DNA of 64,000 bases from Streptomyces sp. CBMA152 (GCF_014596475.1 NZ_MECJ01000002.1:372001-436000), one strand, 5' to 3'. Positions 43,588 to 51,934 are shown, numbered from the stretch's first letter. Program-made: numbers and translations. Notes: generated from the sequence alone by a model not told the origin.

Positions 43588-44376
43588 TCACAGGATGCCC
43601 AGGAGCTCGCCCAGTGTCCCGCCGAGCACCCGGTCGCGTATCTCGCCGGGAGAGGTGACCCGTTCGACGGTGGTGCGGGCGACCACGGGGTCGCCGTAGG
43701 GCGCGTCCGAGCCGAACAACGTGCGCGCGGGGATCTCCTGGATCGCGAGTCGCACCGCGAAGGCGATGGGCGCGGTGGACAGTTCGAGATACATGCTCGG
43801 TGTGTCCCGTACGAGTTCGATGGCGTCCATCCAGTTCATCCCGCCGAGCTGGCTGACCACGAGGGGGACCGCCGGGTATTCCGTGGCGAGCTGGGACAAG
43901 GTGCGCAGGTCCTCGGCGGTGGTGGGGGCGAAACCGTGCACGACCACCGGCAGCCCGCCGTGGTCGTGCGCCGCCCGCAGGATGGGCTCGATACGGGCCG
44001 CCTCCCCCGGGGGAGGGGTGAGCTCGCCGATACCGTGCAGCCCGCGTCCCACCACCTCTCGCTCGACCATGGCCGCGACCTCGTCCTCGGGCAGGGTGAG
44101 CGGTACGGAGCCGAACCCGATGAACCGATCCGGGTGCGCGGCCAGCGCCTCGTCCAGCTCCTGCCAGGCGGTGCGGTAGCCGTCGATGACGTTCCCGCGC
44201 CCTGCCAGGGCGTTGTCGAGGACGCTGAACTCACGGCGCAAGGAGGGCAGATCGACCGCTCGCTCGGGGTGCGGTCGGGTGCCGAAGAGCACCGTACGGT
44301 CCACCCCTGCGGCGTCCAGGTCGGCGAGGTGGCGGTCCAACGGGTCGTGGACGTGGCTGTGGGCATCGATGATCAT
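43588..44376 (-). CDS. Amidohydrolase-2-type TIM-barrel protein
   Basis: This 262-residue protein begins with the metal motif DAHSHVHD and has VVVHGFAP and LFGSDAPYGDP, characteristic of the amidohydrolase_2 family (ACMSD-like hydrolases and decarboxylases). ATG 44376 follows GGAGGAAC. It is divergent from a MerR regulator, with a perfect MerR-like dyad in the gap, so its expression is probably inducible. The substrate is unknown. Confidence 0.88.
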   Translation of the reverse strand: MIIDAHSHVHDPLDRHLADLDAAGVDRTVLFGTRPHPERAVDLPSLRREFSVLDNALAGRGNVIDGYRTAWQELDEALAAHPDRFIGFGSVPLTLPEDEVAAMVEREVVGRGLHGIGELTPPPGEAARIEPILRAAHDHGGLPVVVHGFAPTTAEDLRTLSQLATEYPAVPLVVSQLGGMNWMDAIELVRDTPSMYLELSTAPIAFAVRLAIQEIPARTLFGSDAPYGDPVVARTTVERVTSPGEIRDRVLGGTLGELLGIL

Positions 44377-44430
44377 GTGTTCCTCCGAAGCAGAGCGGGC
44401 CGCTGGAATGCGGCAGGACCTACTGTTGCT

Positions 44431-44455
44431 CCTTGACACGGTTGGAAGGTCAAGG
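44431..44455. promoter_or_regulatory. MerR-type operator CCTTGAC-N11-GTCAAGG
   Basis: Perfect 7-bp inverted repeat with an 11-bp spacer between the amidohydrolase and MerR genes. TTGACA (plus) and TTGACC (minus) within the arms can serve as -35 elements for the two divergent promoters, typical of MerR self- and target control. Confidence 0.75.
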
Positions 44456-44474
44456 GCTGAGGGGGAGACAGAGG

Positions 44475-44858
44475 GTGCTCATCGGGGAACTGGCCGAGCG
44501 GACCGGCGCCAGCGAGCGGCTGTTGCGCTATTACGAACGTGCGGGGTTGCTCCGGCCGGAGCGGCTGCCCAACGGGTACCGGACGTATGACGAGAGCGCC
44601 TACGACGCGGTCCTGCGCATCCGGGCCCTGCTCGCGGCGGGGTTGCCGACCCGCGTCATCCGCCAGGTGCTTCCGTGCACCGACGCCGAGGCCGCCGTGC
44701 GCCCGTGTCCCGGTGTGCTGGATGCGATGCGTGCCCAGCTGCACACGCTGGATGAGCAGTCGGCGGAGATCGACGCGGCCCGGGATGTTCTGCGGCAGAC
44801 CATCGCCACGGCCGAGACCGCCCACGTGGCCCAGGTCTCGGCGACGGGCGGCGCCTGA
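44475..44858 (+). CDS. MerR-family transcriptional regulator
   Basis: This 127-residue protein has the MerR winged helix (LIGELAERTGASERLLRYYE, GYRTYDES) and a short dimerisation helix (about 80-115). No metal-binding Cys cluster of the MerR/ZntR type is evident: the two Cys at PCTDAEAAVRPCPG are spaced too far apart to be sure. GTG 44475 gives the standard start VLIGELA. It probably regulates the divergent amidohydrolase. Confidence 0.9.
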   Translation: MLIGELAERTGASERLLRYYERAGLLRPERLPNGYRTYDESAYDAVLRIRALLAAGLPTRVIRQVLPCTDAEAAVRPCPGVLDAMRAQLHTLDEQSAEIDAARDVLRQTIATAETAHVAQVSATGGA

Positions 44859-45043
44859 CCAGGCATGTAGGTATGTAGGTATACGGCGGGGGCGGCCGGA
44901 GACGTCCTTTCACCTGCGGATTTCCTGATCTTTACCTTTCCGTTCCCCGCCGAACCGGGCCGTTGGCGCATGCTGGGTCACCGCCATCGCACCGGGACTC
45001 CGGTGGCAGGCAGCCACTCCGATTTCCGAAGGACCGAACGCCC

Positions 45044-45766
45044 GTGGCCGCACCCGTCGTTCTCACCGGCCGTATGACCCGCCTTGAGCCACTCGCCATG
45101 CACCATGCCGAGGCCCTGGCCGAGGCCGCCGAGGACCGTACGACCTACGCCTTCACCCCCGTACCCCACGGCCTCGACGCGGCCCGCGGGTATGTCGACC
45201 GCGCCCTCGCCGAGCAGGCGGTGGGACGGGCACTGCCCTTCGCGGTCGTCAGTGCCGCGGACGGGCGGGTGGTGGGTTGCACCCGCTTCCTGGAGCTCGA
45301 CCACTGGCAGGGCCCGATGGTCTGGCCGCCCGTACCGGGTATCCCGTACGGCGATCCGGCCACCGCCGTGCCGGACGCCGCTGAAGTCGGCAACACGTGG
45401 CTCGCCGCCCGCGCCCAGGGCACCGGCATCAACACCGAGGCGAAGCTGCTGATGCTGCGCCACGCCTTCGAGACCTGGGGAGTCCGCCGGATCTCGTTCC
45501 GCGCCGACGCCCGCAATGTGCGCTCGCGCGCCGCCATAGAGCGGCTGGGTGCCACCTGCGAGGGCGTCCGCCGGGCCCACTCGCGGGGGTTGGACGGTGT
45601 GGTCCGCAACACCGCGTTCTACTCGATCCTGGACGACGAGTGGCCCACCGCCCGCGACATCATCGAGTTGCATCTCGCGGCCGCGGTGACCGTCCCTCGA
45701 CACATCGACCGGTTGGCGTCCGAGGCGTGGCCCACGGCCTCGACCGCACCGGGTGTGTCGGCGTAG
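45044..45766 (+). CDS. GNAT-family N-acetyltransferase (RimJ/RimL-like)
   Basis: This 240-residue protein has the acetyl-CoA fold: FAVVSAADGRVVGCTRF, a loop region ending GTGINTEAKLLMLRHAF and RADARNVRSRAAIERLGATCEG, typical of RimJ/RimL enzymes, which acetylate protein N-termini or small molecules. A further 45 residues follow the domain. GTG 45044 follows GAAGGA. The region upstream (44859-45043) holds only a short tandem GTATGTAG-like repeat. Confidence 0.87.
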   Translation: MAAPVVLTGRMTRLEPLAMHHAEALAEAAEDRTTYAFTPVPHGLDAARGYVDRALAEQAVGRALPFAVVSAADGRVVGCTRFLELDHWQGPMVWPPVPGIPYGDPATAVPDAAEVGNTWLAARAQGTGINTEAKLLMLRHAFETWGVRRISFRADARNVRSRAAIERLGATCEGVRRAHSRGLDGVVRNTAFYSILDDEWPTARDIIELHLAAAVTVPRHIDRLASEAWPTASTAPGVSA

Positions 45767-45791
45767 CCCGGCCCCGCACATACGGCGACCA

Positions 45792-45819
45792 ACGCCCGGG
45801 TCGGCGACGACCCGGGCGT
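45792..45819. terminator. Terminator-like hairpin
   Basis: Perfect 11-bp inverted repeat ACGCCCGGGTC / GACCCGGGCGT with a 6-base loop between the convergent acetyltransferase and phosphodiesterase-like genes. Confidence 0.8.
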
Positions 45820-45859
45820 GTACTTACACATCGTCAGCTACTGATCTGACGTTGGGCGC

Positions 45860-46891
45860 TCAGCCGAGCTGGAACGTCGCCTCAACCGGGTAGTGGTCGC
45901 TGGGGGAGCGGGTGTCGAGCTGCCCCGGCGTCCAGCCCGCCTGGGGGTCGAAGTCGGCGGTGACCTGGGGAAGCGCCAGCGGGACGGGGCGGCCGGGGGC
46001 GTTGAGGTAGCCGAGGTAGTCCAGGTTGTCCCGGTAGTCCTTGGGGAACGTCTCGACGTCCGCCATGTACTGGCACCAGGCCGAGACCGCGCAGTCCATG
46101 GTGGTGGGTGACGGCTGGGTCGTGGTGTTGAGCGAACCGCCCACCGCGGCCTGCGCGTTGGCGTAGTCGCCGCGCGACTGGCCGTGGGTGTACTCGACGT
46201 TGAGGTCACCGCCGATGAGGACGGGTGCGGTGGCGCCGACGATCCCGTTGGTCCAGTCGCGTATCTCGCCGAGCTGCGCGAGGCGGGTGGCCTGGGTGGT
46301 GTCGGTGGAGGTGTTGGACTGGTCGGCCTGGAGGTGGGTGCCCACCACCCAGGTCTTGGTGCCGCCCTTGTCGATCTGGGCGAGCACCGCGCCCTTGTTG
46401 GCGTTGTAGTCCCAGGTGCCGGAGGTGGAGTTGTTGAAGATGTGCGCGTACTGGGCGGTGATCGGGTACTTGGAGAGGATCATCGTGCCGCCGTTGATGA
46501 CGAACCACGAGTTGGAGCAGTTGCCGCTGATCCCGGTCCACCCACCGCCGGAACAGGTCTGGCCGATCACGGGGGTGCGGTAGGGGTAGAGGTCGGCGAG
46601 CTTGGCGGAGATGTCGTCGGTCGAGGAGTGGTTGAACAACTCGTCGAGGACCACGACGTCCGCGCTGTGCTGCCGGATGATCGACTCGATCACCGGAGTG
46701 CGCTGGGCGGCCTTCTCGTTCTCCACCGAGTCGACGGCGGCCGTACCCAGGTCGACGTTCCAGGCGAACACGGACAGCGTCGAACCACCGGTCGCGGCGC
46801 GCGCGACGGGGGCCTGCACCACCGTGCCGGCAACCAGTACGGCACCTGCGGCAACGGCGGTCAGAGCGGGAAGGGTTCGGGGCACGCGCAT
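45860..46891 (-). CDS. Secreted endonuclease/exonuclease/phosphatase-fold enzyme (sphingomyelinase C-like)
   Basis: This 343-residue exported protein has a signal peptide to about ARAA (residue 33). The DNase I/neutral-sphingomyelinase motifs are LDELFNH (metal Glu), VGTHLQAD (catalytic His), GGDLNVE (Asp-Asn) and SDHYPV (Asp-His), with a Cys pair (TCSGGGWTGISGNCSNS) seen in bacterial sphingomyelinases. It probably cleaves a phosphodiester outside the cell: phospholipid or DNA. The region upstream has a 13-bp direct repeat. Confidence 0.87.
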   Translation of the reverse strand: MRVPRTLPALTAVAAGAVLVAGTVVQAPVARAATGGSTLSVFAWNVDLGTAAVDSVENEKAAQRTPVIESIIRQHSADVVVLDELFNHSSTDDISAKLADLYPYRTPVIGQTCSGGGWTGISGNCSNSWFVINGGTMILSKYPITAQYAHIFNNSTSGTWDYNANKGAVLAQIDKGGTKTWVVGTHLQADQSNTSTDTTQATRLAQLGEIRDWTNGIVGATAPVLIGGDLNVEYTHGQSRGDYANAQAAVGGSLNTTTQPSPTTMDCAVSAWCQYMADVETFPKDYRDNLDYLGYLNAPGRPVPLALPQVTADFDPQAGWTPGQLDTRSPSDHYPVEATFQLG

Positions 46892-46898
46892 GGGACAG

Positions 46899-46981
46899 CT
46901 CCAGTTGATCGGACTGTGGGGGCGGGGAACGGCGGAACTGTATCTACCGGTGAGTACGCGCGGAAGAACTCCAGTTGATCG
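46899..46981. repeat. Direct repeats CTCCAGTTGATCG upstream of the phosphodiesterase-like gene
   Basis: The 13-mer occurs exactly at 46899-46911 and 46969-46981, 70 bp apart, in the 153-base gap before the sphingomyelinase-like gene. It may be a regulatory site or a remnant of a small duplication. Confidence 0.6.
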
Positions 46982-47044
46982 ATTTACGGCGCTGGGGTGT
47001 CCGAAGATCGGGCACCGGGCGGGGGGGATGACAAAGAGCGCGAT

Positions 47045-47539
47045 CTAGAGGGCGAGCTTGAACCCTTCGTAGCTGCGGGCGAAGCCGAGCGAGGTGTAGA
47101 AGCGGTGGGCGTCCTCACGGCTCTTGTTGCTGGTCAGCTGGACAAGACCGCAGCCACGCGCGCGTGCCCGCGCGACCACGCACTCCATCAGGGTTCGGCC
47201 GAGCCCGCCGCCGCGCCGGTCCGCGCGGATCCGCACCGCCTCGATGAGGGCCCGCTCGGCACCACCCTTGCCGAGCCCGGGGATGTACGTTGCTTGAAGG
47301 CAGCCCACGACTGTGCCGCCGCCTCCCTGACCGTCGGCTTCTTCGACCAGGACCAGCAGTTCGTTGCGGGGGTCGGCGTCGATCGCCGCGAAGGCACGCT
47401 CGTACGCCTCCCCGACGGTGATCGTCGCCGGGTCCACCACGCGCTCCTCGTCGGCGAGGAGCGCGAGCACGACGGGCAGGTCGGCGCGGGTCGCGGGGCG
47501 AAGGGTGGGTGCGGGCGCGGGCTCAGGGGCAGCAGACAT
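47045..47539 (-). CDS. GNAT-family N-acetyltransferase
   Basis: This 164-residue protein has the standard GNAT core: TLRPATRADLPVVLALLADEE, VGCLQATYIPGL, acetyl-CoA loop RADRRGGGLGRTLME and SNKSREDAHRFYTSLGFARSYEGFKL. The substrate is unknown. ATG 47539 begins a short disordered Pro/Ala leader before the domain. It is 43 bases after the small hypothetical gene and may share its transcript. Confidence 0.88.
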   Translation of the reverse strand: MSAAPEPAPAPTLRPATRADLPVVLALLADEERVVDPATITVGEAYERAFAAIDADPRNELLVLVEEADGQGGGGTVVGCLQATYIPGLGKGGAERALIEAVRIRADRRGGGLGRTLMECVVARARARGCGLVQLTSNKSREDAHRFYTSLGFARSYEGFKLAL

Positions 47540-47582
47540 GGCCCAGACCCTAACCGTCGCTCGTAGGACTCCGGACGCCTGA

Positions 47583-47900
47583 TCAGTCGTCGGAGGCGGC
47601 CAGACCACCGTCAGTTTGCTCGGGGCTCGGTACGAACACGCTCAGCCGATAGGTGGTCGGCTGCACCAGCCGTCCACAGAAGGTGTCCACGCGGACCATC
47701 GTCCAGTCAATGCTCTTGTCCGTCGCGCGGAGATGCTGGACGTATGCCTGCCATTCCGCCTCGTCCTGAGTCCGGTAGAGCACTTCCCACCGACCCGCTT
47801 CAGGGGCGAACCGATCGACAGCCCGCTGCCGCTCGGCCTTCTGCTGACGCTTCCTCTTCCGCTGTCCCGGCACGGGCCCAGCATCGCTGGCCGGACCCAC
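47583..47900 (-). CDS. Small conserved-looking hypothetical protein
   Basis: This 105-residue protein has a basic, Gln-rich N-terminus followed by a compact part (RWEVLYRTQDEAEWQAYVQHL, DWTMVRVDTFCGRLVQPTTY). I do not recognise the family. It is probably real: it begins 39 bases after the UppP stop and the domain-like segment has normal composition. Function not proposed. Confidence 0.6.
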   Translation of the reverse strand: MGPASDAGPVPGQRKRKRQQKAERQRAVDRFAPEAGRWEVLYRTQDEAEWQAYVQHLRATDKSIDWTMVRVDTFCGRLVQPTTYRLSVFVPSPEQTDGGLAASDD

Positions 47901-47939
47901 TCGGGCAACGGCATTTCCCGCGCCCGAAGGCGCCGGGTC

Positions 47940-48851
47940 TCACATGCTCAGATACACAGCGCTGCCGACCCCCGCCAGCATGCAGTACACGGCGAACGGC
48001 GTCAGGCTGCGGCTTTCGAAGTACTTGGTGAGGAACTTGACCGAGATGTAGCCCGCCGCGAAGGCCGCGATCGAGCCGGCCACCAGGGGGCCGCGGACGC
48101 CCGCGTTCTCCGGCTTGAGGAGCTCGGGCAGTTTGAGTGCGGAGGCGGCCAGGATGACCGGGGTGGCCAGGAGGAAGGAGAAGCGGGCCGCGTCCTCGTG
48201 GTTGAGGCCGCGCAGGATGCCGGTGCTCATGGTGACGCCGGAGCGGCTGATACCGGGCAGCAGGGCGAGGATCTGCGCGGCGCCGATCCAGGTGCCCTGA
48301 CGGTAACTCAGCTTGGAGATACGGTGGTCGGACGCGATGTCGGGGTCGACGCCGGGGGTGTGCGCGACCTGCGCGCCGGCTCGGCGCCGACCACCACCGC
48401 CCCGCTTGAGCCGTTCCGCGCCGAGCAGTACGAAGCCGTTGAGCGCGAGGAACACCGCGGACGGCACCGGCTTGCCGAGCGCGGCGCGCAGCGCGTGCTC
48501 GGCGACCAGGCCCACCACACCGACCGGAATGGTGCCCACGATCAGCAGCCACGCCAGCTTCTGCTCGCTGGTCTCGACCCGGCGCGTACGTATGGAACTG
48601 AACAGTCCGCCGACCACGCGCACCCAGTCCTTGCGGAAGAAGACCACCAGCGCCAGTGCGGTGGCCAGGTGCAGGCCCACCAGCACGGCGAGGTAGGGCG
48701 ACTTGTCGGCCGTGATGTCCAGGTCCTTCTGGACGCTGCCGCCGATCAGGGCCGGGATCAGGATGCTGTGACCCAGGCTGGAGACGGGAAAGAGCTCGGT
48801 GACACCTTGCAGCAGGCCCACGCCGATGGACTCCGGGTAGGTCAGGGACAT
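47940..48851 (-). CDS. uppP: Undecaprenyl-diphosphatase (BacA family)
   Basis: This 303-residue integral membrane phosphatase has both signature regions: GVTELFPVSSLGH near residue 17 and LLPGISRSGVTMSTG near 205, with about seven or more hydrophobic segments. It recycles undecaprenyl pyrophosphate to the monophosphate lipid carrier for peptidoglycan synthesis and confers bacitracin tolerance. A dyad resembling BlaI-type operators lies about 105 bases before its start. Confidence 0.95.
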   Translation of the reverse strand: MSLTYPESIGVGLLQGVTELFPVSSLGHSILIPALIGGSVQKDLDITADKSPYLAVLVGLHLATALALVVFFRKDWVRVVGGLFSSIRTRRVETSEQKLAWLLIVGTIPVGVVGLVAEHALRAALGKPVPSAVFLALNGFVLLGAERLKRGGGGRRRAGAQVAHTPGVDPDIASDHRISKLSYRQGTWIGAAQILALLPGISRSGVTMSTGILRGLNHEDAARFSFLLATPVILAASALKLPELLKPENAGVRGPLVAGSIAAFAAGYISVKFLTKYFESRSLTPFAVYCMLAGVGSAVYLSM

Positions 48852-48954
48852 CGCACACCCTCAGCTTTGCGGTACCGGATCTGGTCGGAGGGTGCGCGCG
48901 AAGGCGCACTGAGGCGTACTGACATGACTTCAGGCCTCTCCCCGCGAGAACGTA

Positions 48955-48968
48955 CTACATGTCTGTAG
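48955..48968. promoter_or_regulatory. Dyad CTACA-TGTC-TGTAG upstream of uppP
   Basis: An inverted repeat of 5 bp with a 4-bp spacer, preceded by GTA (GTACTACATGTCTGTAGAC). Its half-sites resemble BlaI/MecI operators, whose typical core is TACA-n-TGTA. The link to cell-wall stress is suggested only by the gene it precedes. Confidence 0.4.
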
Positions 48969-49048
48969 ACGTCCGGCCGGGAGGCGATCGAGTTCATCTG
49001 TTGGTCATCTGGCGGCCACCCCCGGCCCACCGGAGGAGCGCTGTACGG

Positions 49049-49912
49049 CTACTGGTTGCGTCGGCGGCGCAGCAGCAGGAACCCGCTGGTGACGACGCCC
49101 GCGAGGGAGACCGCGGCGACGGGCTGCGCCACCGAGGAGGCCATGAAGGAGTCGGCGCTCGGCTTGCCGCCGCCGTGCCCGTGGTGGCTGACGGTGGACT
49201 TGGTCGCGTCGGCCGCGATGTGCTGCTCGGTGGGCGCGGCGGGCGCCGCCTTCGCCGCGGCGACTCTCTGTCCGTACACCACGTCCGAGCAGCTGTAGAA
49301 CGCCTCGGGGCTGTCGTTGCGCTGCCAGATCTTGTAGACGACGTGCCGTCCGGTACGGGCGGGCAGCGTGCCGGTGAAGTTGTAGTAGCCGTCGGTGGCC
49401 GTCCGGCCCGTCTGGTACGTGGCGACCGGCGTCGGGTCGAGGTCGGACCACTTCAGGGGGTGCGTCGGGTCGAATCCGTCCTTGGTGATGTACAGGGTCA
49501 TCGTGCCCGAATGGGGCGCCGTGACCCGGAACTTGAAGTCGAACGAGCCCGCGGCGACGTTGGTGGCGGGCCAGTCGGTACGGGCCCAGTCGAGCGCGCG
49601 GTACTTCTCCCGGTTCGCCGAGCACAACTTCCCGTCAGGGATGAGCTGTTGGTGATGACCGTCGGCATTGGCGATGTTCACCTCGTTCCAGTCGTACAGC
49701 GGCTGGGTGCCGGAGTCGGCCACCAGGTCCTTGCAGACCTGGGACTTGGGGGTCTCGGGACCTTCCGCGTAGCAGGCGGCGATCCGGCTCACCGGGTTGA
49801 ACACCGCCCCGTGCGCGGACGCGGGGGAGGTGGCGACGGCGAGCAGCGCGGCGGAGGCGACGCCGAGTACGCCGAGGCAGGCGGTGGTGCGCGGTGCGGG
49901 CATGGGGGCCAT
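49049..49912 (-). CDS. AA10 lytic polysaccharide monooxygenase with C-terminal membrane anchor
   Basis: This 287-residue secreted protein has a signal peptide whose removal after SASA exposes His34 as the N-terminal copper-brace residue (HGAVFNPVSR). The AA10 core follows (CKDLVADSG, DGHHQQL, WARTDWPATNV, YYNFTGTLPA, RHVVYKIWQRNDSPEAFYSCSDV). After a disordered linker the protein ends with a hydrophobic span and RRRRNQ, so it may stay on the cell surface. It cleaves chitin or cellulose oxidatively. ATG 49912 follows AAGGAG. DasR-like sites upstream imply chitin control. Confidence 0.93.
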   Translation of the reverse strand: MAPMPAPRTTACLGVLGVASAALLAVATSPASAHGAVFNPVSRIAACYAEGPETPKSQVCKDLVADSGTQPLYDWNEVNIANADGHHQQLIPDGKLCSANREKYRALDWARTDWPATNVAAGSFDFKFRVTAPHSGTMTLYITKDGFDPTHPLKWSDLDPTPVATYQTGRTATDGYYNFTGTLPARTGRHVVYKIWQRNDSPEAFYSCSDVVYGQRVAAAKAAPAAPTEQHIAADATKSTVSHHGHGGGKPSADSFMASSVAQPVAAVSLAGVVTSGFLLLRRRRNQ

Positions 49913-49993
49913 GGGGGGCTCCTTCGCGTGACGGGGGACGCGCGCACGTCGTGCGGCTCGACGCGGCGCGGCGCGACTTGAAGAAGGTTGGCA

Positions 49994-50043
49994 TTGGACT
50001 AGACCAAGACGCAAGAGGTCTGTACCAAATTGGCCTGGACCAA
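49994..50043 (-). promoter_or_regulatory. Cluster of DasR-responsive (dre-like) elements
   Basis: TTGGACTAGACCAA (49994-50007, 13 of 14 matches to TTGGTCTAGACCAA) and TTGGCCTGGACCAA (50030-50043, 12 of 14) flank a weaker third match (50015-50028). DasR is the GntR repressor of chitin and N-acetylglucosamine genes in Streptomyces. The sites sit 80-130 bases before the monooxygenase start. Confidence 0.75.
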
Positions 50044-50145
50044 CTTGATGAGCGTGGCGGCGAGTTGATGGACGCTAACGCCGGGCCGGGGTCGACTCGG
50101 GCGCCGCCAGACATCGGCCGCCCGCCGTCGCCCCCCGCCCGTCGC

Positions 50146-50538
50146 TCAGTCCGCCACCCGGAAGCTCAGGCACATGATCCGCGTGTCGGGGTCGACCTCG
50201 ATCCCCTGCGCACCCCAGTACCGGGCATGTCCCTCACGCCACTCCTCGACGGACCGGAACCCCTCGCCCTCGCTGTCGGCGAACCCCCAACTCACCTCGC
50301 CGAACCGGCAGATCTCCACCCCGGTCACCACAATGTCGACCACCCGCTCACCTACGTCGTCGACCACGACCAGCCGCTCGCCGACGTGCTCGATCTCCTC
50401 GCCCTCGGTCCGGTACTCGTCGAGGAGCCCGGCCGTACCGCGCTTCTTCCCCGCCACCACGAGAGCATTGAGCTCGTCCCGGAAGCCGCCCGGCGTGCCG
50501 AGCTCCATCACCCGCAGTCCGTCGATTCGTGGCCACAT
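50146..50538 (-). CDS. ASCH-domain protein
   Basis: This 130-residue protein matches the ASCH family: DEYRTEGEEIEHVGERLVVV, TGVEICRFGEVSWGFADSEG and SVEEWREGHARYW. ASCH proteins are RNA-binding or nucleoside-processing (some hydrolyse N4-acetylcytidine). ATG 50538 begins the family N-terminus, though no clear ribosome-binding site precedes it. It is divergent from a cytidine-deaminase-like gene 61 bases away, which may suggest a shared pyrimidine-related role. Confidence 0.85.
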   Translation of the reverse strand: MWPRIDGLRVMELGTPGGFRDELNALVVAGKKRGTAGLLDEYRTEGEEIEHVGERLVVVDDVGERVVDIVVTGVEICRFGEVSWGFADSEGEGFRSVEEWREGHARYWGAQGIEVDPDTRIMCLSFRVAD

Positions 50539-50599
50539 GGTGTACCAGGCTAGAGCCTGTCCGGGCCAACCCCACCTCACACCGTACGAAGGCAGGAAC

Positions 50600-51034
50600 A
50601 TGACCTCGCAGACCCACCAGGTCGACGACATCCGCGACGTCGACCACGAACTCGTCCAGGCCGCAGCCGACATCGCCCGCACCCGTTGCCGGGGCGACAA
50701 CCACACCATGGCGGCGGCGGGCCGCGCCCGGGACGGGCGGATCGTCACGGCGGTGAACGTCTACCACTTCACCGGTGGCCCCTGCGCCGAGCTCGTCCTG
50801 CTCGGCACGGCGGCCGCCCAGGGCGCTTACGAACTGGACACGATCGTCGCCGTGGGCGATCGCGACCGGGGGGTTGTTCCCCCGTGCGGCCGATGCCGCC
50901 AGGTGCTGCTCGACTACTTCCCGGACATCGAGGTCATCGTCGGCGCGCGCGACCGCCTGCGTACCGTCTCCATCGCCGACCTGCTGCCCGAAAGCTACGT
51001 CTGGGCCGAGCATCAGCTCGAAGACGCCGAGTAG
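50600..51034 (+). CDS. Cytidine deaminase-superfamily protein (blasticidin-S deaminase/CDA-like)
   Basis: This 144-residue protein has the zinc site of the superfamily: CAE (GPCAELVLLGTA) and PCGRC (VVPPCGRCRQVLLDYF). It deaminates a cytidine-like or related nucleoside to its uracil form. Length and motifs fit free-nucleoside enzymes or blasticidin-S deaminase, not tRNA editing enzymes. ATG 50600 follows GGCAGG. It is divergent from the ASCH gene. Confidence 0.88.
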   Translation: MTSQTHQVDDIRDVDHELVQAAADIARTRCRGDNHTMAAAGRARDGRIVTAVNVYHFTGGPCAELVLLGTAAAQGAYELDTIVAVGDRDRGVVPPCGRCRQVLLDYFPDIEVIVGARDRLRTVSIADLLPESYVWAEHQLEDAE

Positions 51035-51061
51035 CCCGCAATGCTGCCCGGGTCCACGGCC

Positions 51062-51868
51062 TTACCCCTGCGCCTGCGCGTCCAGGAACGTGGTGATGAG
51101 CCGCAGCCACTCCTCCGGGCGTTCGGCGAACGGCAGATGGCCGGTGGCGAGGTCCGCGCGGTGGACGCCGGGGATGGTGTCGGCGAGTTCTTCCTGGAGG
51201 GAGAGCGGGACCAGTGGGTCGGCGGTGGTGGTGATCAGCAGGGTCGGGATCGTGAGGGCGGCCAGGTCGGCGCGTACGTCGATCCGGCGGGCGAGCTCGA
51301 TGTGGTCCGGGGTGCCCGGCGGGACGGACTCGGCGAGTGCTTCGGCGGCGGCCCGCACCTGGGCGGGGGTGAACGCGTTGAGGGCGGACGTGCCGAACGC
51401 CATCAGTGTGGAGAACTCGGCCAGCAGGAGGCGGTCGCCGGACTCGCACAGCTGCCGCCAGACCGACGCCGCCAGGTCGAACTTGGTGTCGGCGTGCGCG
51501 AAGGTCGCCGTCAGGACCAGCGCGGTCACCCGCTCCGGGTGGCGGGTGGCGGCCCGGATCGCGACCGGCCCGCCGAGCGAGTACCCGGAGACGGCGAAGG
51601 TCTCCAGGCCCTCGGCGTCCGCCGCCGCGACCAACTGGTCGGCCAGCACGTCCAGTTCGAGGGGTTCCGTCGAACGCGGCGTCGCGCCGGAACCCGGGAA
51701 GTCCGCCCCGACCACCGTCCGCCCGGCGGCCAGGCCGTCGAGGATCGGCCCATAGTTGGCCTCGATGCCACCACCGGCACCGTGTGCGAGCAGCAACCCC
51801 GGTTGCCCGGATCCCGCACCGCGAACGGTACGGGCGAGAGCCGGCTCGGGCAGCGTGAAAACGGGCAT
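51062..51868 (-). CDS. Alpha/beta hydrolase
   Basis: This 268-residue hydrolase has LLAHGAGGGIEANYGP, VVGADFPGSGAT, nucleophile Ser in SGYSLGGP, Asp in ITTTADPLVP and His in LATGHLPFAERPE, a standard catalytic set. ATG 51868 follows AGGGGA. It is divergent from the TetR gene at 52022. Two perfect palindromes in the gap make it the probable target of that repressor. The substrate is unknown. Confidence 0.88.
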   Translation of the reverse strand: MPVFTLPEPALARTVRGAGSGQPGLLLAHGAGGGIEANYGPILDGLAAGRTVVGADFPGSGATPRSTEPLELDVLADQLVAAADAEGLETFAVSGYSLGGPVAIRAATRHPERVTALVLTATFAHADTKFDLAASVWRQLCESGDRLLLAEFSTLMAFGTSALNAFTPAQVRAAAEALAESVPPGTPDHIELARRIDVRADLAALTIPTLLITTTADPLVPLSLQEELADTIPGVHRADLATGHLPFAERPEEWLRLITTFLDAQAQG

Positions 51869-51934
51869 GACGGTCCCCTGTCTGGTGGTTGGTATCGCGC
51901 AGGTTCGTATCGCGCAGGCGTAGCTCACATAGAC

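Noticed and set aside
49049..50014. Longer start for the LPMO at 50014
   Set aside because: It would place about 34 residues before the signal peptide and run into the DasR-like sites; ATG 49912 has a good ribosome-binding site.
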